DNA from: DASQPR01 sp963727415 | Lineage (GTDB): Bacteria; Actinomycetota; Actinomycetes; Mycobacteriales; Micromonosporaceae | Assembly: GCA_963727415.1 (NCBI GenBank) | Contig: CAVSGF010000003.1 | Span: forward strand, 682,001-746,000 | DNA: 64,000 nucleotides | Direction: 5' to 3' | Shown here: positions 16,787 through 25,310 of the stretch, one piece after another | Layout: every line of letters starts with the position of its first letter | Numbering within the stretch: the first letter of the stretch is position 1 | The notes under the pieces: model-generated | The model's input: only the letters and a program-made list of their open reading frames with translations | What the model was told of the DNA's origin: nothing | Database searches by the model: none | Program-made: the position numbers and the translations under genes

Positions 16787-18538
16787 ATGCCGGTATCGGT
16801 CACCATGCCCGCCCTCGGCGAGAGCGTTACCGAAGGCACCGTCACCCGCTGGCTTAAGCAGGAAGGCGAGCGGGTCGAGGCGGACGAGCCATTGCTCGAG
16901 GTCTCCACCGACAAGGTGGACACCGAGATCCCGTCGCCGGCGAGCGGCATCCTTGCCCGCATCGTGGTGCAGGAGGACGAGACCGCCGACGTCGGCAGTG
17001 AACTCGCCCTCATCGACGGCGACGGGGCTGCGGAGGCACCAGCCAGCAGCGCGGCCGCTCCCGCCGAGGCGGCGCCCGCCCCTGCTCCAGCCGAGACGGC
17101 GCCCGCTGCCCAGGCTGCTCCCGCTGCCCAGGCGCCGCCCGCACCCGCGCCGGCCACGGGCGGGCCGACGACCGCGGTCACGATGCCTGCGCTCGGCGAA
17201 AGCGTCACCGAAGGCACCGTCACCCGCTGGCTCAAGCAGGTAGGCGACACCGTTGAGGCGGACGAGCCATTGCTCGAGGTCTCCACCGACAAGGTGGACA
17301 CCGAGATCCCGTCGCCTGCCAGCGGAACGCTCCTGGAAATCAAAGTTCCGGAGGATGAGACCGCCGACGTCGGCGCCGAACTCGCCGTCATCGGCGCCGC
17401 TGGCGCTGCCGCGCCGGCTCCGGCCGCGCCGGCTCCAACTCCGGCACCTGCGCCAGCAGCAGCTCCGGCCCCAACCCCGGCACCGGCACCGGCACCGGCA
17501 CCCGCACCAACTCCGGCACCCGCGCCGGTAGCGGCCCCAGCGGCGCCGCCCACGCCCGCACCCGCAGCCGTCAACGGTGGCGAGTCCCCCTACGTGACCC
17601 CGCTGGTCCGTAAGCTCGCCGCCGAGCATGGCGTCAACCTCAACGGGCTCACCGGCACCGGCGTAGGTGGCCGTATCCGCAAGCAGGACGTGCTCGCGGC
17701 GGCTGAGGCGCAGACGGCTGAGGCGAAGGCGGCCGAGGCGCAGAAGGCAGCCGTGCCCGCCACCGCGCCGGCGGCGACACCGGCCGCGCCAGCCGCTAAG
17801 CCGGCCCCCAGCCCGCTGCGAGGCCGCACCGAAAAGATGACCCGCATGCGTCAGGTGATCGCCAGGCGCATGGTCGAGTCGCTGCAAGTCTCGGCGCAGC
17901 TCACCACGGTCGTGGAGGTCGACGTCACCAAGGTCGCCCGGCTCCGCGACCAGGCCAAGGCGAACTTCGCGGCGGTCAACGGCGTGAAGCTGTCGTTCCT
18001 GCCCTTCTTCGCTCTCGCCGCGGTCGAAGCGCTCCGGGTTCACCCGATGGTCAACGCCTCGGTGGACATGGAGAACAACACCATCACCTACCACGACGGT
18101 GAGCACCTGGGCGTCGCCGTGGACACCGAGCGCGGTCTGGTGGTGCCGGTCATCAAGGATGCCGGTGACCTCAACCTGGCCGGTCTCGCGAAGAGGATCG
18201 CCGATCTGGCCGAGCGCACGCGTACCAACAAGGTGAGCCCGGACGAGCTGGGCGGCGGCACCTTCACGCTGACCAACACCGGCAGCCGGGGCGCCCTGTT
18301 CGACACGCCGATCATCAACCAACCGCAGGTGGGCATCCTCGGCACTGGGACCGTGGTTAAGCGTGCGGTAGTGGTGGACGACCCGGGGCTTGGCGAGATC
18401 ATCGTGCCTCGGTCGATGGTGTACCTGGCCCTGTCGTACGACCACCGGATTGTCGATGGTGCTGACGCGGCGCGGTTCCTGTCGACGATCAAGGAGCGCC
18501 TGGAGGCCGGCAACTTCGAGGCCGACCTGGGGCTGTAG
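16787..18538 (+). CDS. sucB: 2-oxoglutarate dehydrogenase E2 with two lipoyl domains
   Basis: A 583-residue dihydrolipoyllysine succinyltransferase. Two near-identical lipoyl domains carry the modified lysines in STDKVDTEIPS (Lys43 and Lys169). Ala/Pro-rich linkers follow each. The peripheral subunit-binding domain lies at about 265-305 (YVTPLVRKLAAEHGVNL), and the catalytic domain starts near residue 345, ending with the active-site motif DHRIVDGADAARFL (His at about 552). Actinobacteria use this multi-lipoyl E2 in the 2-oxoglutarate/pyruvate complexes. Start ATG 16787. lpdA upstream supplies E3; lipB and lipA downstream supply the lipoyl groups. Confidence 0.94.
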   Translation: MPVSVTMPALGESVTEGTVTRWLKQEGERVEADEPLLEVSTDKVDTEIPSPASGILARIVVQEDETADVGSELALIDGDGAAEAPASSAAAPAEAAPAPAPAETAPAAQAAPAAQAPPAPAPATGGPTTAVTMPALGESVTEGTVTRWLKQVGDTVEADEPLLEVSTDKVDTEIPSPASGTLLEIKVPEDETADVGAELAVIGAAGAAAPAPAAPAPTPAPAPAAAPAPTPAPAPAPAPAPTPAPAPVAAPAAPPTPAPAAVNGGESPYVTPLVRKLAAEHGVNLNGLTGTGVGGRIRKQDVLAAAEAQTAEAKAAEAQKAAVPATAPAATPAAPAAKPAPSPLRGRTEKMTRMRQVIARRMVESLQVSAQLTTVVEVDVTKVARLRDQAKANFAAVNGVKLSFLPFFALAAVEALRVHPMVNASVDMENNTITYHDGEHLGVAVDTERGLVVPVIKDAGDLNLAGLAKRIADLAERTRTNKVSPDELGGGTFTLTNTGSRGALFDTPIINQPQVGILGTGTVVKRAVVVDDPGLGEIIVPRSMVYLALSYDHRIVDGADAARFLSTIKERLEAGNFEADLGL

Positions 18539-18561
18539 CGACCCGACCGACAGCGAGCGCG

Positions 18562-18595
18562 ACCGGCGCGGATTCAACTTAGGGTCCGCGCCGGT
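18562..18595 (+). terminator. Hairpin after sucB
   Basis: Eleven-bp perfect stem accggcgcgga with its complement around a 12-base loop, 24 bases past the sucB stop. No T-run follows. Confidence 0.7.
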
Positions 18596-18617
18596 TGGCT
18601 GCCCGGGCGGTCTTCCC

Positions 18618-18704
18618 GGCCGTAATGATCCAGGCCGTAATGATCCAGGCCGTAATGATCCAGGCCGTAATGATCCAGGCCGTAATGATCCAGGCCGTAC
18701 TGAT
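18618..18704. repeat. 15-bp tandem repeat in the sucB downstream region, five copies plus a partial
   Basis: Unit ggccgtaatgatcca is repeated five times exactly (18618-18692), then a diverged partial copy. It lies between the sucB terminator and the next gene, so it appears non-coding, although both strands stay open through it (GRNDP repeats on one strand, YGLDH on the other). It is clearly AT-richer than its surroundings. Confidence 0.92.
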
Positions 18705-18776
18705 AGGTGCGGCGGCGCGGCGCGCCCCGGACCGGTATGGCACGACAGAGATCGCGACCGGCCATATCATGGATCA

Positions 18777-19676
18777 ATGCGGGTAGTGATCGGCGGAGCC
18801 AGTGGTCTCATCGGTTCGGCGCTGGTACGCCGGTTGCGCGAGGACGGCCAGGAGGTCACCCGCCTGGTTCGCCATCCGGCTCGGGCAGCCGACGAGGTCA
18901 CCTGGTCGCCCGGAGACGGCGCGCTCGATCCCAAGGTTCTGACCGGTGCGGACGTGGCGATCAATCTGGCAGGCGCCGGTGTCGGCGACCATCGCTGGAC
19001 GGACTCGTACAAGGCGATCATCCGCAGCAGCCGGGTGGATTCCACCGTGACCCTCGCGCGTGCGGTCGCCGCCGCCAACGACGGGCCGAGGGTACTGCTC
19101 AACGCGTCGGCGATCGGCTACTACGGCAACCGTGGTGACCAGGTGCTGACGGAGCAGTCGGCTCCGGGTGACAGCTTCCTCGCCGACGTGGCCCGGGCAT
19201 GGGAAACCGCCACGCAAGCGGCCGAGGATGCCGGGGTCCGGGTCTGCCACCTCCGCAGTGGGCTGGTCCTGTCCGCGTCAGGCGGACTGCTGCAGCGCGT
19301 TACCCAACTGTTCCGTTACGGATTGGGCGGCAAACTCGGCAACGGCCGGCAGTACATGTCTTGGATCTCCCTGGCCGACGAGATCAGCGCGATCAAGTTC
19401 TTGATGGCCGACGACCGCATCGCCGGTCCGGTCAACGTCACCGGTCCGGCTCCGGTGCCCAATGCCGCGTTCACCAGCGCCCTCGGCGACCTCATGCAAC
19501 GCCCCACGATCTTCCCGGCGCCGGCGTTCGGGATCCGGCTTGTGCTCGGCCAGTTCGCCGAGGATGTGCTGTCCAGCATCCGGGCGGTTCCGGAGGTGCT
19601 GACCGCGGCCGGATTCACGCACCAGCATCCCGACATCCGGTCCGCGCTGGCGTGGGCGTTGTCCGACTCACAGTGA
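18777..19676 (+). CDS. TIGR01777 family SDR epimerase-like protein
   Basis: A 299-residue extended short-chain dehydrogenase/reductase. The Rossmann motif GGASGLIGSALV lies at residues 6-17, NLAGAGVGDHRW at about 60-71, the family hallmark LLNASAIGYYGNRGD at about 103-117, and a C-terminal LVLGQFAEDVLSS followed by VLTAAGFTHQHPDIRSAL. Start ATG 18777 is where family similarity begins; longer frames run through the tandem repeat. The family (with human SDR39U1 and E. coli YfcH) has no established substrate. The gene sits directly upstream of lipB, as it does in other actinobacteria, and may be co-transcribed with it. Confidence 0.9.
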   Translation: MRVVIGGASGLIGSALVRRLREDGQEVTRLVRHPARAADEVTWSPGDGALDPKVLTGADVAINLAGAGVGDHRWTDSYKAIIRSSRVDSTVTLARAVAAANDGPRVLLNASAIGYYGNRGDQVLTEQSAPGDSFLADVARAWETATQAAEDAGVRVCHLRSGLVLSASGGLLQRVTQLFRYGLGGKLGNGRQYMSWISLADEISAIKFLMADDRIAGPVNVTGPAPVPNAAFTSALGDLMQRPTIFPAPAFGIRLVLGQFAEDVLSSIRAVPEVLTAAGFTHQHPDIRSALAWALSDSQ

Positions 19677-19719
19677 TCGGTCGGCGCGATCATCCCGCGC
19701 GGCCGATAGGCTGGCCTTC

Positions 19720-20370
19720 GTGACATCGCTAAGCACGCAACCGAAGGTCGCTTGGCTGGGCCGGATCGACTACATGAACGCCTGGGACGAGCAGAAGCGG
19801 GTCCACGAGGACGTGCTGTCGGGGGCGCAGCCGGACACCGTCCTCCTGTTGGAGCACCCGAGTGTGTATACCGCGGGCAAGCGCACCCAGCCGTGGGACC
19901 GCCCGGTCGACGGCACGCCGGTGATCGACGTCGATCGCGGAGGGCAGATCACCTGGCACGGGCCCGGACAGTTGGTGGGCTACCCGATCATCGCGCTTCC
20001 CGGCGCCCGCGACGGCCTCCCGGTGGACGTGGTGGCGTACGTGCGGCGGGTCGAGCAGATGATGATCGACGCGTGCGCCGAATTCGGTGTCCGTGCCGCC
20101 CGCGTGGACGGCCGCAGCGGCGCATGGGTACTGGCTGACGAGCGGGGGCCGGACCGGAAGATCGGCGCGATCGGTATCCGGGTCGTCCGTGGCGTCACCA
20201 TGCACGGGTTCGCGCTGAACGCCAACCCGGATCTGTCGGTGTACGACAAGATCGTGGCTTGCGGGATCCGCGACGCTGGGGCCACCTCCCTGACTGCCGA
20301 GCTTGGCCGCGATGTCCCCGTCGATGAGCTGCGGCCCGTGGTCGAGCGGCACCTTCACACGATCTACTGA
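19720..20370 (+). CDS. lipB: Octanoyl-[ACP]:protein N-octanoyltransferase
   Basis: A 216-residue LipB. It shows RGGQITWHGPGQLVGYPI (His80), the catalytic Lys147 in RKIGAIGIRV and Cys181 in ACGIRDAGATSL, the acyl-thioester pair known for LipB. It moves the octanoyl group from acyl carrier protein to apo-lipoyl domains such as those of SucB, where LipA adds sulfur. The start is the GTG at 19720. In most actinobacteria lipA follows closely; here aspS and a lipoprotein gene, both leftward, lie between. The gene ends at a 14-bp-stem convergent terminator. Confidence 0.95.
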   Translation: MTSLSTQPKVAWLGRIDYMNAWDEQKRVHEDVLSGAQPDTVLLLEHPSVYTAGKRTQPWDRPVDGTPVIDVDRGGQITWHGPGQLVGYPIIALPGARDGLPVDVVAYVRRVEQMMIDACAEFGVRAARVDGRSGAWVLADERGPDRKIGAIGIRVVRGVTMHGFALNANPDLSVYDKIVACGIRDAGATSLTAELGRDVPVDELRPVVERHLHTIY

Positions 20371-20404
20371 GCGGACGCTCCGCGTTTCCTCTTGACCGGA
20401 CGCT

Positions 20405-20449
20405 CCCGTTCTTGGTGGCCTGGAGCCGTTCCCAACCACCAAGAACGGG
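20405..20449. terminator. Bidirectional hairpin between lipB and aspS
   Basis: Perfect 14-bp stem cccgttcttggtgg with its complement around a 17-base loop, placed between the convergent lipB and aspS genes. Confidence 0.85.
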
Positions 20450-20460
20450 CCGACGAGAAG

Positions 20461-21726
20461 CTACGGCGTTACCCGGTGCCGGTCGCGCGGGAACAGCGTC
20501 GTCATCCGAATGTTCCGGGCACCGGTCAGCCGGGCCACGAATCGTTCCAGGCCGATCGCGAATCCGCCATGCGGTGGCATGCCGTACGCGAATGCCTGCA
20601 AATACGGCTCGTACGCCTCGGCTTCCTCGCCGCGGGCGGTAAGCGCCGCCAGGTAGTCGGCGTGCCGGTGAAGCCGTTGCCCGCCGGTGGCCAGTTCCAT
20701 GCCCCGGAAGATCAGGTCGAAGCTGTTCGAGTATGCCGGACGGCCCGGCTCCGGGTGCGTGTAGAACGGCCGCTTGGCCATCGGGTAGCCGGTCACGAAC
20801 AGGAAGTCCGATCCATGCTCGCGTAGCGCCCATTCGCCCAGCCATCGCTCGTGTGCCGGCGCCAGGTCCGGCTCACCGGCCAGATCCTCGCAGAGCCCGG
20901 CACCCACCAGGTCCAGCGCGGTCGTGAAGTGCACGTGCGGGATCTCGGCGGGCAGCCGTGCCGGAAGCCCGGTGGCGGCCAACATTCCGGCGACCACGTC
21001 CCGCGCCACCTCCATCACGTCGAAGTGGTCGGCGATGAAGCCGAGTTCCACGTCCAGCGACGTGTACTGGGCAAGGTGCCGGCCGGTCTCGTGCGGTTCG
21101 GCACGGAACACCGGACCCACCTCGTAGACCCGCTCCAGTACGCCGACCATCATCTGTTTGTAGAACTGCGGACTCTGAGCCAGGTAGGCGGGCTTGCCGA
21201 AGAAGTCGACGCCGAACACGTCGGCCCCGCTCTCGGTGGCCGAGGCCACCACCTTCGGGGTGTGGATGGCGGTGAACCCGAGACCGTCCAGGGTGTTCCG
21301 GAAGCCGGCCACGGCCTGCGCGGACAGGATCGCCGCGGTACGCAGCACCGGATGACGCAGCGCTACCGGAGCGTGGTCGAGGATCGTCGGCAGGGTGGCG
21401 GTGACCTCCGGCCGGAACAGATCGAATGGCGGGGTACGGGCCGGGTCGGTGAGCGCCTCGATCGCCGGCTCGACGACCTCCGCTCCTCCCGGGGCGCTGG
21501 CGTTGGCGTTCACGGTGCCGGTCACCGAAACCACGGTCTCCTCCGGCATACCGCCGATAAAGGCCCGGGTCGCGGTGTCGGTCACCACGATCTGGGCCAG
21601 CCCGGATCGGTCGCGAAGGATCAGGAACGTCACCGATTTGAGCTCGCGGCGCCGATGTATCCAGCCGGCCAGCCGTACCTGCTGACCGGCGTGCGGCGCC
21701 AGTTCGTACGTAAGGATGCGTTGCAT
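20461..21726 (-). CDS. aspS: Archaeal-type aspartyl-tRNA synthetase (aspartate-tRNA(Asn) ligase type)
   Basis: A 421-residue class II synthetase. It has an N-terminal OB-fold anticodon-binding domain (VRLAGWIHRRRELKSVTFLI, LRDRSGLAQIVV) and a catalytic domain with motif 2 FRAEPHETGRHLAQYTSLDV and motif 3 GFAIGLERFVARLTGARNIR. It lacks the roughly 100-residue GAD insertion of bacterial AspRS, so it belongs to the archaeal/eukaryotic type, which in bacteria is often non-discriminating or a second copy. Start ATG 21726, with GGAGG upstream and held in a T-box leader. Location between lipB and lipA suggests later insertion. Whether it charges tRNA(Asn) as well cannot be told by eye. Confidence 0.9.
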   Translation of the reverse strand: MQRILTYELAPHAGQQVRLAGWIHRRRELKSVTFLILRDRSGLAQIVVTDTATRAFIGGMPEETVVSVTGTVNANASAPGGAEVVEPAIEALTDPARTPPFDLFRPEVTATLPTILDHAPVALRHPVLRTAAILSAQAVAGFRNTLDGLGFTAIHTPKVVASATESGADVFGVDFFGKPAYLAQSPQFYKQMMVGVLERVYEVGPVFRAEPHETGRHLAQYTSLDVELGFIADHFDVMEVARDVVAGMLAATGLPARLPAEIPHVHFTTALDLVGAGLCEDLAGEPDLAPAHERWLGEWALREHGSDFLFVTGYPMAKRPFYTHPEPGRPAYSNSFDLIFRGMELATGGQRLHRHADYLAALTARGEEAEAYEPYLQAFAYGMPPHGGFAIGLERFVARLTGARNIRMTTLFPRDRHRVTP

Positions 21727-21930
21727 TTCCACCAACCTCCTAGTCGCTGGCAACGCGTCCCCTAGGAGGTGTGGGCGAGAGGGTTGAGACTCGCGGTGCC
21801 ACCACACCTTCACCGCCGCCGTCAGGGATCCGATCGGCGGGCGGCCTCATTGTCGTGCGGTGCCGGCTGCTCGGGAGTCGTCAATTCCGTCGTCGCGGGC
21901 CCGGCCACCTCACCATAGGCGTGCCGAACC
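21727..21930 (-). promoter_or_regulatory. Translational T-box leader controlling aspS
   Basis: Read on the minus strand, the leader holds the hallmark GGTGGCACCGCGAG (complement of 21790-21803). Its UGGN bulge has C as the variable base, matching a G discriminator, the base of tRNA(Asp) and tRNA(Asn). Flanking sequences AGGTGTGG and CCACACCT (complements of 21800-21807 and 21766-21773) close an antisequestrator stem. The competing helix pairs the aspS Shine-Dalgarno segment CTAGGAGGT (21735-21743) with ACCTCCTAG (21762-21770). Upstream, GGUGGCCGG can pair with CCGGCACC to form a short stem I enclosing several GAC codons. This fits control of initiation by uncharged tRNA(Asp). The exact 5' end is not known. 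Confidence 0.82.
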
Positions 21931-21958
21931 CGCGATTAACAGCGAATTTTCTCGACGC

Positions 21959-22663
21959 CTACGGGTTGCACTGGCCGCTGACGTCGGTGTGGTGGGTCTC
22001 CGTGAACGAGTGCCCGCTCAGCTTGTACTTGGCGGTACGAGTGATGTTGACCTCGGCCATCGGCGCGTCGCTCGTCCGGGTGCAGTAGGTAACCGTCGCC
22101 ACCTCATGGGCGATCGATATCGAGATCACCGGAGTCCGGTCGCCGAGATCGGCAAGTGCCCAGAACTTCGGGCTGTGGTTGACGTTCTTCCACACCACCA
22201 GGGTGAAGAAGGTGCCGCTGCCGCCGCCGTTGAGCGCCACCACGCCGACCGCGTCCTTGGCCTGGTCGCCGGTCAGATCGCCGATCCCGCATGCGCTCTG
22301 CAGGGTCACCGTGTTGCCGTCCTCACCGGACCACACGCCGCCCCCGAGCGGGATGGAGTCGGGGTAGCCGTTGTAGGGGATGGTCGAGCTTCCGACCTGC
22401 GCGAACTTGATCTGGTTGCAGGTCAGCGGCTTGACCGTCGTGGCCGCGTGGGTGGGAGTGCTGGTCGGAGTCGGGGTCGGGGTTGGCGTGGGAGTCGGGG
22501 TCGGAGTCGCCGCCGGAGTCGAGGCGGCCGAACTCGCGGCGACGACCGCCGGCGTACTGAGGGTTCCGATGGCACCGTTCTTGCTGGTGCCGCAGGCCGC
22601 GAGCGGCACCGTGACGGCACCGATCAGCAGGGCGATGGACCACCGGCGCACACGTGGGGTCAT
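21959..22663 (-). CDS. Secreted lipoprotein with Thr/Pro linker
   Basis: A 234-residue protein with a lipoprotein signal peptide: basic n-region, hydrophobic core and lipobox VPLAAC with Cys24 as the acylated residue. A Ser/Ala/Thr region with repeated PT dipeptides (about 40-72) tethers the folded domain, which begins CNQIKFAQVGSSTIPYNGYP and contains GIGDLTGDQAKDAVGVVALN and FFTLVVWKN. It has about four further cysteines that could pair. I do not recognise the domain; the TGD..AKDAV pattern recalls actinobacterial lipoproteins that measure or bind solutes, but nothing specific. It lies upstream of aspS in the same direction; the T-box leader starts just past its stop. Confidence 0.8.
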   Translation of the reverse strand: MTPRVRRWSIALLIGAVTVPLAACGTSKNGAIGTLSTPAVVAASSAASTPAATPTPTPTPTPTPTPTSTPTHAATTVKPLTCNQIKFAQVGSSTIPYNGYPDSIPLGGGVWSGEDGNTVTLQSACGIGDLTGDQAKDAVGVVALNGGGSGTFFTLVVWKNVNHSPKFWALADLGDRTPVISISIAHEVATVTYCTRTSDAPMAEVNITRTAKYKLSGHSFTETHHTDVSGQCNP

Positions 22664-23090
22664 GGCTGCACTCTCCTACCGTCCGATCCGCCTCATAGAA
22701 TCGCCGTCGGCCGCCAAGCGGTCAACATTCGAGAGGTAGGCCGTCGAATGATGGCGTGCGGCACAGTAACAACACAGTGACCAAGCACGCTTGATCCAGT
22801 CGCGTATCCGACTGGGCCGGTTTGACGCGCCCGCCTGGGCCTGACGGATACCGGGTCATCCACCTGACGGGTTGCCGAACCGGCGGGCCGTGTCCGCGGC
22901 GGCTACCGCCTCCGCCGACCGGCATGATCGCTACCGGATGCCGGGCAACTGCGCCGCCGTACCGCCGGATCGGCGCCGACCTGGGAAATCTCTGAACTGG
23001 TAAAAAGCCGGGCACGGCGCCAGGTGTGTCCTCCGTCGCGAACCATCGGTAACTCTGGGGTTATCCATATGCCGGGCGTAGGCTGGCTCG
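22664..23090. other. Divergent intergenic region upstream of lipA
   Basis: This 427-bp gap must hold promoters for the leftward lipoprotein gene and rightward lipA. I see a 7-bp inverted repeat, cattcga with tcgaatg (22726-22750), near the lipoprotein start, which could be an operator. No RNA gene or convincing small ORF is visible. Confidence 0.45.
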
Positions 23091-24053
23091 GTGACCACGG
23101 ATCTGACTAACAGCAGCGGGACCGTTACTCCCGAGGGTCGCCGGCTGCTTCGGATCGAGGCGCGCAACGCCGAGACGCCGATCGAGCGCAAGCCGCCGTG
23201 GATCAAGATCAAGGCAAAGATGGGACCGGAGTACTCGTCCCTGCAGAACCTGGTGCACCGCGAGGGATTGCACACGGTCTGCCAGGAGGCGGGGTGCCCC
23301 AACATCTTCGAATGCTGGGAAGACCGCGAGGCTACCTTCCTGATCGGCGGGGACCAGTGCACCCGCCGGTGCGACTTCTGCCAGATCGACACCGGTAAGC
23401 CGGCCGACTTCGATGCCGATGAACCGCGCCGGGTGGCGGAGAGTGTCGCGACGATGGGCCTGCGGTACGCAACCATTACCGGCGTTGCCCGCGACGACCT
23501 GCCCGACGGTGGCGCCTGGCTGTACGCCGAGACCGTCCGCCAGATTCACGCACTCCTGCCCGACTGCGGCGTGGAGCTGCTGATCCCCGACTTCAACGCG
23601 GTGCCGGAGCAGCTGGCCGAGGTGTTCGGTGCGCGGCCGGAGGTGCTGGCGCACAACCTGGAGACGGTGCCGCGGATCTTCAAGCGGATCCGCCCGGCAT
23701 TCCGGTACGAGCGATCGCTGTCGGTGCTCACCCAGGCCCGCGAGGCCGGCTTGGTCACCAAGTCAAACCTGATCCTGGGCATGGGCGAGCAGCGCGATGA
23801 GATTTCGCAGGCGCTGCACGACCTGTACGACGCCGGCTGTGAGCTGGTCACCATCACGCAGTACCTGCGGCCGTCGCCACGCCACCACCCGGTCGAGCGG
23901 TGGGTCAAGCCGGAGGAGTTCGTCGAGCTGGCCGCCGAGGCGGAGCAGATCGGGTTCGCCGGGGTGATGAGCGGGCCTCTGGTCCGGTCGTCGTACCGTG
24001 CCGGCCGGCTGTACCGCCAGGCACTCGAGGCTCGCGCGCTTCCGGTGGCGTGA
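23091..24053 (+). CDS. lipA: Lipoyl synthase (radical SAM)
   Basis: A 320-residue LipA. The auxiliary cluster cysteines are Cys64, Cys69 and Cys75 (TVCQEAGCPNIFEC), and the radical-SAM cluster cysteines are Cys90, Cys94 and Cys97 (CTRRCDFC). The C-terminal SGPLVRSSYRAG carries the serine ligand of the auxiliary cluster. It inserts two sulfur atoms into octanoyl groups placed by LipB, giving the cofactor for SucB and the glycine cleavage H protein. The start is GTG 23091. DUF4191 and RDD genes follow, the order usual in actinobacteria. Confidence 0.95.
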   Translation: MTTDLTNSSGTVTPEGRRLLRIEARNAETPIERKPPWIKIKAKMGPEYSSLQNLVHREGLHTVCQEAGCPNIFECWEDREATFLIGGDQCTRRCDFCQIDTGKPADFDADEPRRVAESVATMGLRYATITGVARDDLPDGGAWLYAETVRQIHALLPDCGVELLIPDFNAVPEQLAEVFGARPEVLAHNLETVPRIFKRIRPAFRYERSLSVLTQAREAGLVTKSNLILGMGEQRDEISQALHDLYDAGCELVTITQYLRPSPRHHPVERWVKPEEFVELAAEAEQIGFAGVMSGPLVRSSYRAGRLYRQALEARALPVA

Positions 24054-24220
24054 CCTGCCGCCCGGCCTAGCCCGGCTATCGCTGACGCCGGCCGGGCACC
24101 GTAGCCGCCCGATGTGGCGGGCATCATCCGCGCTGTTTGGGCAGGTTTGGGTGCCACTGCGTCCGTAACCGGCTCCGGGCGCGGATCAATGGATCCGGCG
24201 AGCCCACTACAATTTCCTTC

Positions 24221-24925
24221 ATGGCAAAGGCAGCAGCGCCCGAAAAGGTCGGGACCATCGCGCGTTTGAAGCAGATCGGGATGGTCATCTCGATCACGGC
24301 GAAGCGCGACAAGAAGTTCGTTCCGATCGCGCTCGCCGCCGGGGTCGGACCCATCATCGTGGTGCTCCTGATGATCTTGATCGCCGGGTTCGGATGGCTG
24401 TGGCTTCTGATCGGCGTCATGCTCGGCCTGCTGGGCGTGATGATCGTGCTGAATAGCCGCGCCACGAAGGCGATGCTGGCCGACGTCGAGGGCCAGCCCG
24501 GCGCCGCCGCATCGGTGGTCGAGACCCTGCGCGGCGACTGGCGCCTCACCCCCGCGGTCGCCTCGACCACCCAGTTCGACATGGTCCACCTGGTCGTCGG
24601 CCGCCCCGGCGTGATCCTGATCGGCGAGGGCAACCCGTCACGGGTGCGCGGGCTGCTCGGCCAGGAGAAGCGCCGGCTGGCGAAGGTGATCGGCAACGCC
24701 GAGATGCGCGACATCATCGTCGGCGACGGCGAGAACCAGGTGCCGCTGCAGAAGCTGCGAACCACGCTGATGAAGATGCCCCGATCCCTGTCGGGTAAGG
24801 ATGTCAACGCTCTCAGCACCCGGCTCAAGGCGCTGACAGCGCGGCCGCAGATGCCGAAGGGCGCCATCCCGAAGAACATGCGCCCGCAGATGGGTGGCAA
24901 CTTCAAGGTGCCACGCGGCCGGTAG
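24221..24925 (+). CDS. DUF4191 membrane protein
   Basis: A 234-residue protein beginning MAKAAAPEKVGTIARLKQIG at ATG 24221. Two adjacent membrane helices (about 45-85) are followed by a soluble domain with GRPGVILIGEGNPSRVRGLL and a basic Met/Pro/Gly-rich tail. This is the DUF4191 pattern, an actinobacterial family almost always next to lipA; function is unknown. The basic tail suggests it faces the cytosol. Downstream, instead of the usual close gene, lie remnants and then the RDD gene. Confidence 0.88.
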   Translation: MAKAAAPEKVGTIARLKQIGMVISITAKRDKKFVPIALAAGVGPIIVVLLMILIAGFGWLWLLIGVMLGLLGVMIVLNSRATKAMLADVEGQPGAAASVVETLRGDWRLTPAVASTTQFDMVHLVVGRPGVILIGEGNPSRVRGLLGQEKRRLAKVIGNAEMRDIIVGDGENQVPLQKLRTTLMKMPRSLSGKDVNALSTRLKALTARPQMPKGAIPKNMRPQMGGNFKVPRGR

Positions 24926-25310
24926 GCACTTCCGCGGCGGTGGCGGGCTCCGGCTCCGCATCGGTGCGTGGTGCTCGATACGGGTACGCAGCCGCCACCC
25001 GGGCGCGGTCAGAGGCACCAGCAGCACGAACGCGTTGCACAGCGTGGCCGCCAGCAGCAGGCCACGGGTCTGGCCTAGGCACCCGGACAACTTGCCCGCG
25101 ACGTACCCGCCGGCCACCGCTCCGGCGCTGCCGGCGCTGTAGAGCAGCCCGATCGACCCGGCACTGAGGTGAACGACGCGGACCAGGAACACCGTCCCGA
25201 TCGCCCGCTCCAGCGACCAGAACGGCCGGTCCCCGGATCGCCCGGCTGCGAGCGGCGGCGTCGCGTACCGCCGACACCATCAGTGCCGCGACGCCGCCCG
25301 GCCATCACAA
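24926..25310 (-). pseudogene. Remnant of an MFS transporter
   Basis: The minus strand encodes an MFS-like piece without a start codon or complete fold: FWSLERAIGTVFLVRVVHLS, then AGSIGLLYSAGSAGAVAGGY, then VAGKLSGCLGQTRGLLLAAT, resembling the loop and helices 7-9 of multidrug efflux proteins. A different frame just upstream shows VRDAAARSRAIRG, suggesting a frameshift as well as truncation. After about 100 residues the similarity ends in low-complexity sequence. It is wedged between DUF4191 and RDD genes that are normally neighbours, so it is likely decayed inserted DNA. Confidence 0.5.

Noticed and set aside
16625..18577. 650-codon open frame antisense to sucB
   Set aside because: It mirrors the sucB codon pattern in high-GC DNA, is rich in Arg/Gly/His, and has no family resemblance. 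sucB on the other strand is certain.
18618..18704. CRISPR-like array
   Set aside because: The 15-bp units are directly joined without spacers, and no cas gene is present.
18574..18777. Minus-strand ORF with YGLDH repeats
   Set aside because: The repeats come from the minisatellite; there is no ribosome site and no conserved flanking sequence, so it is probably not a gene.
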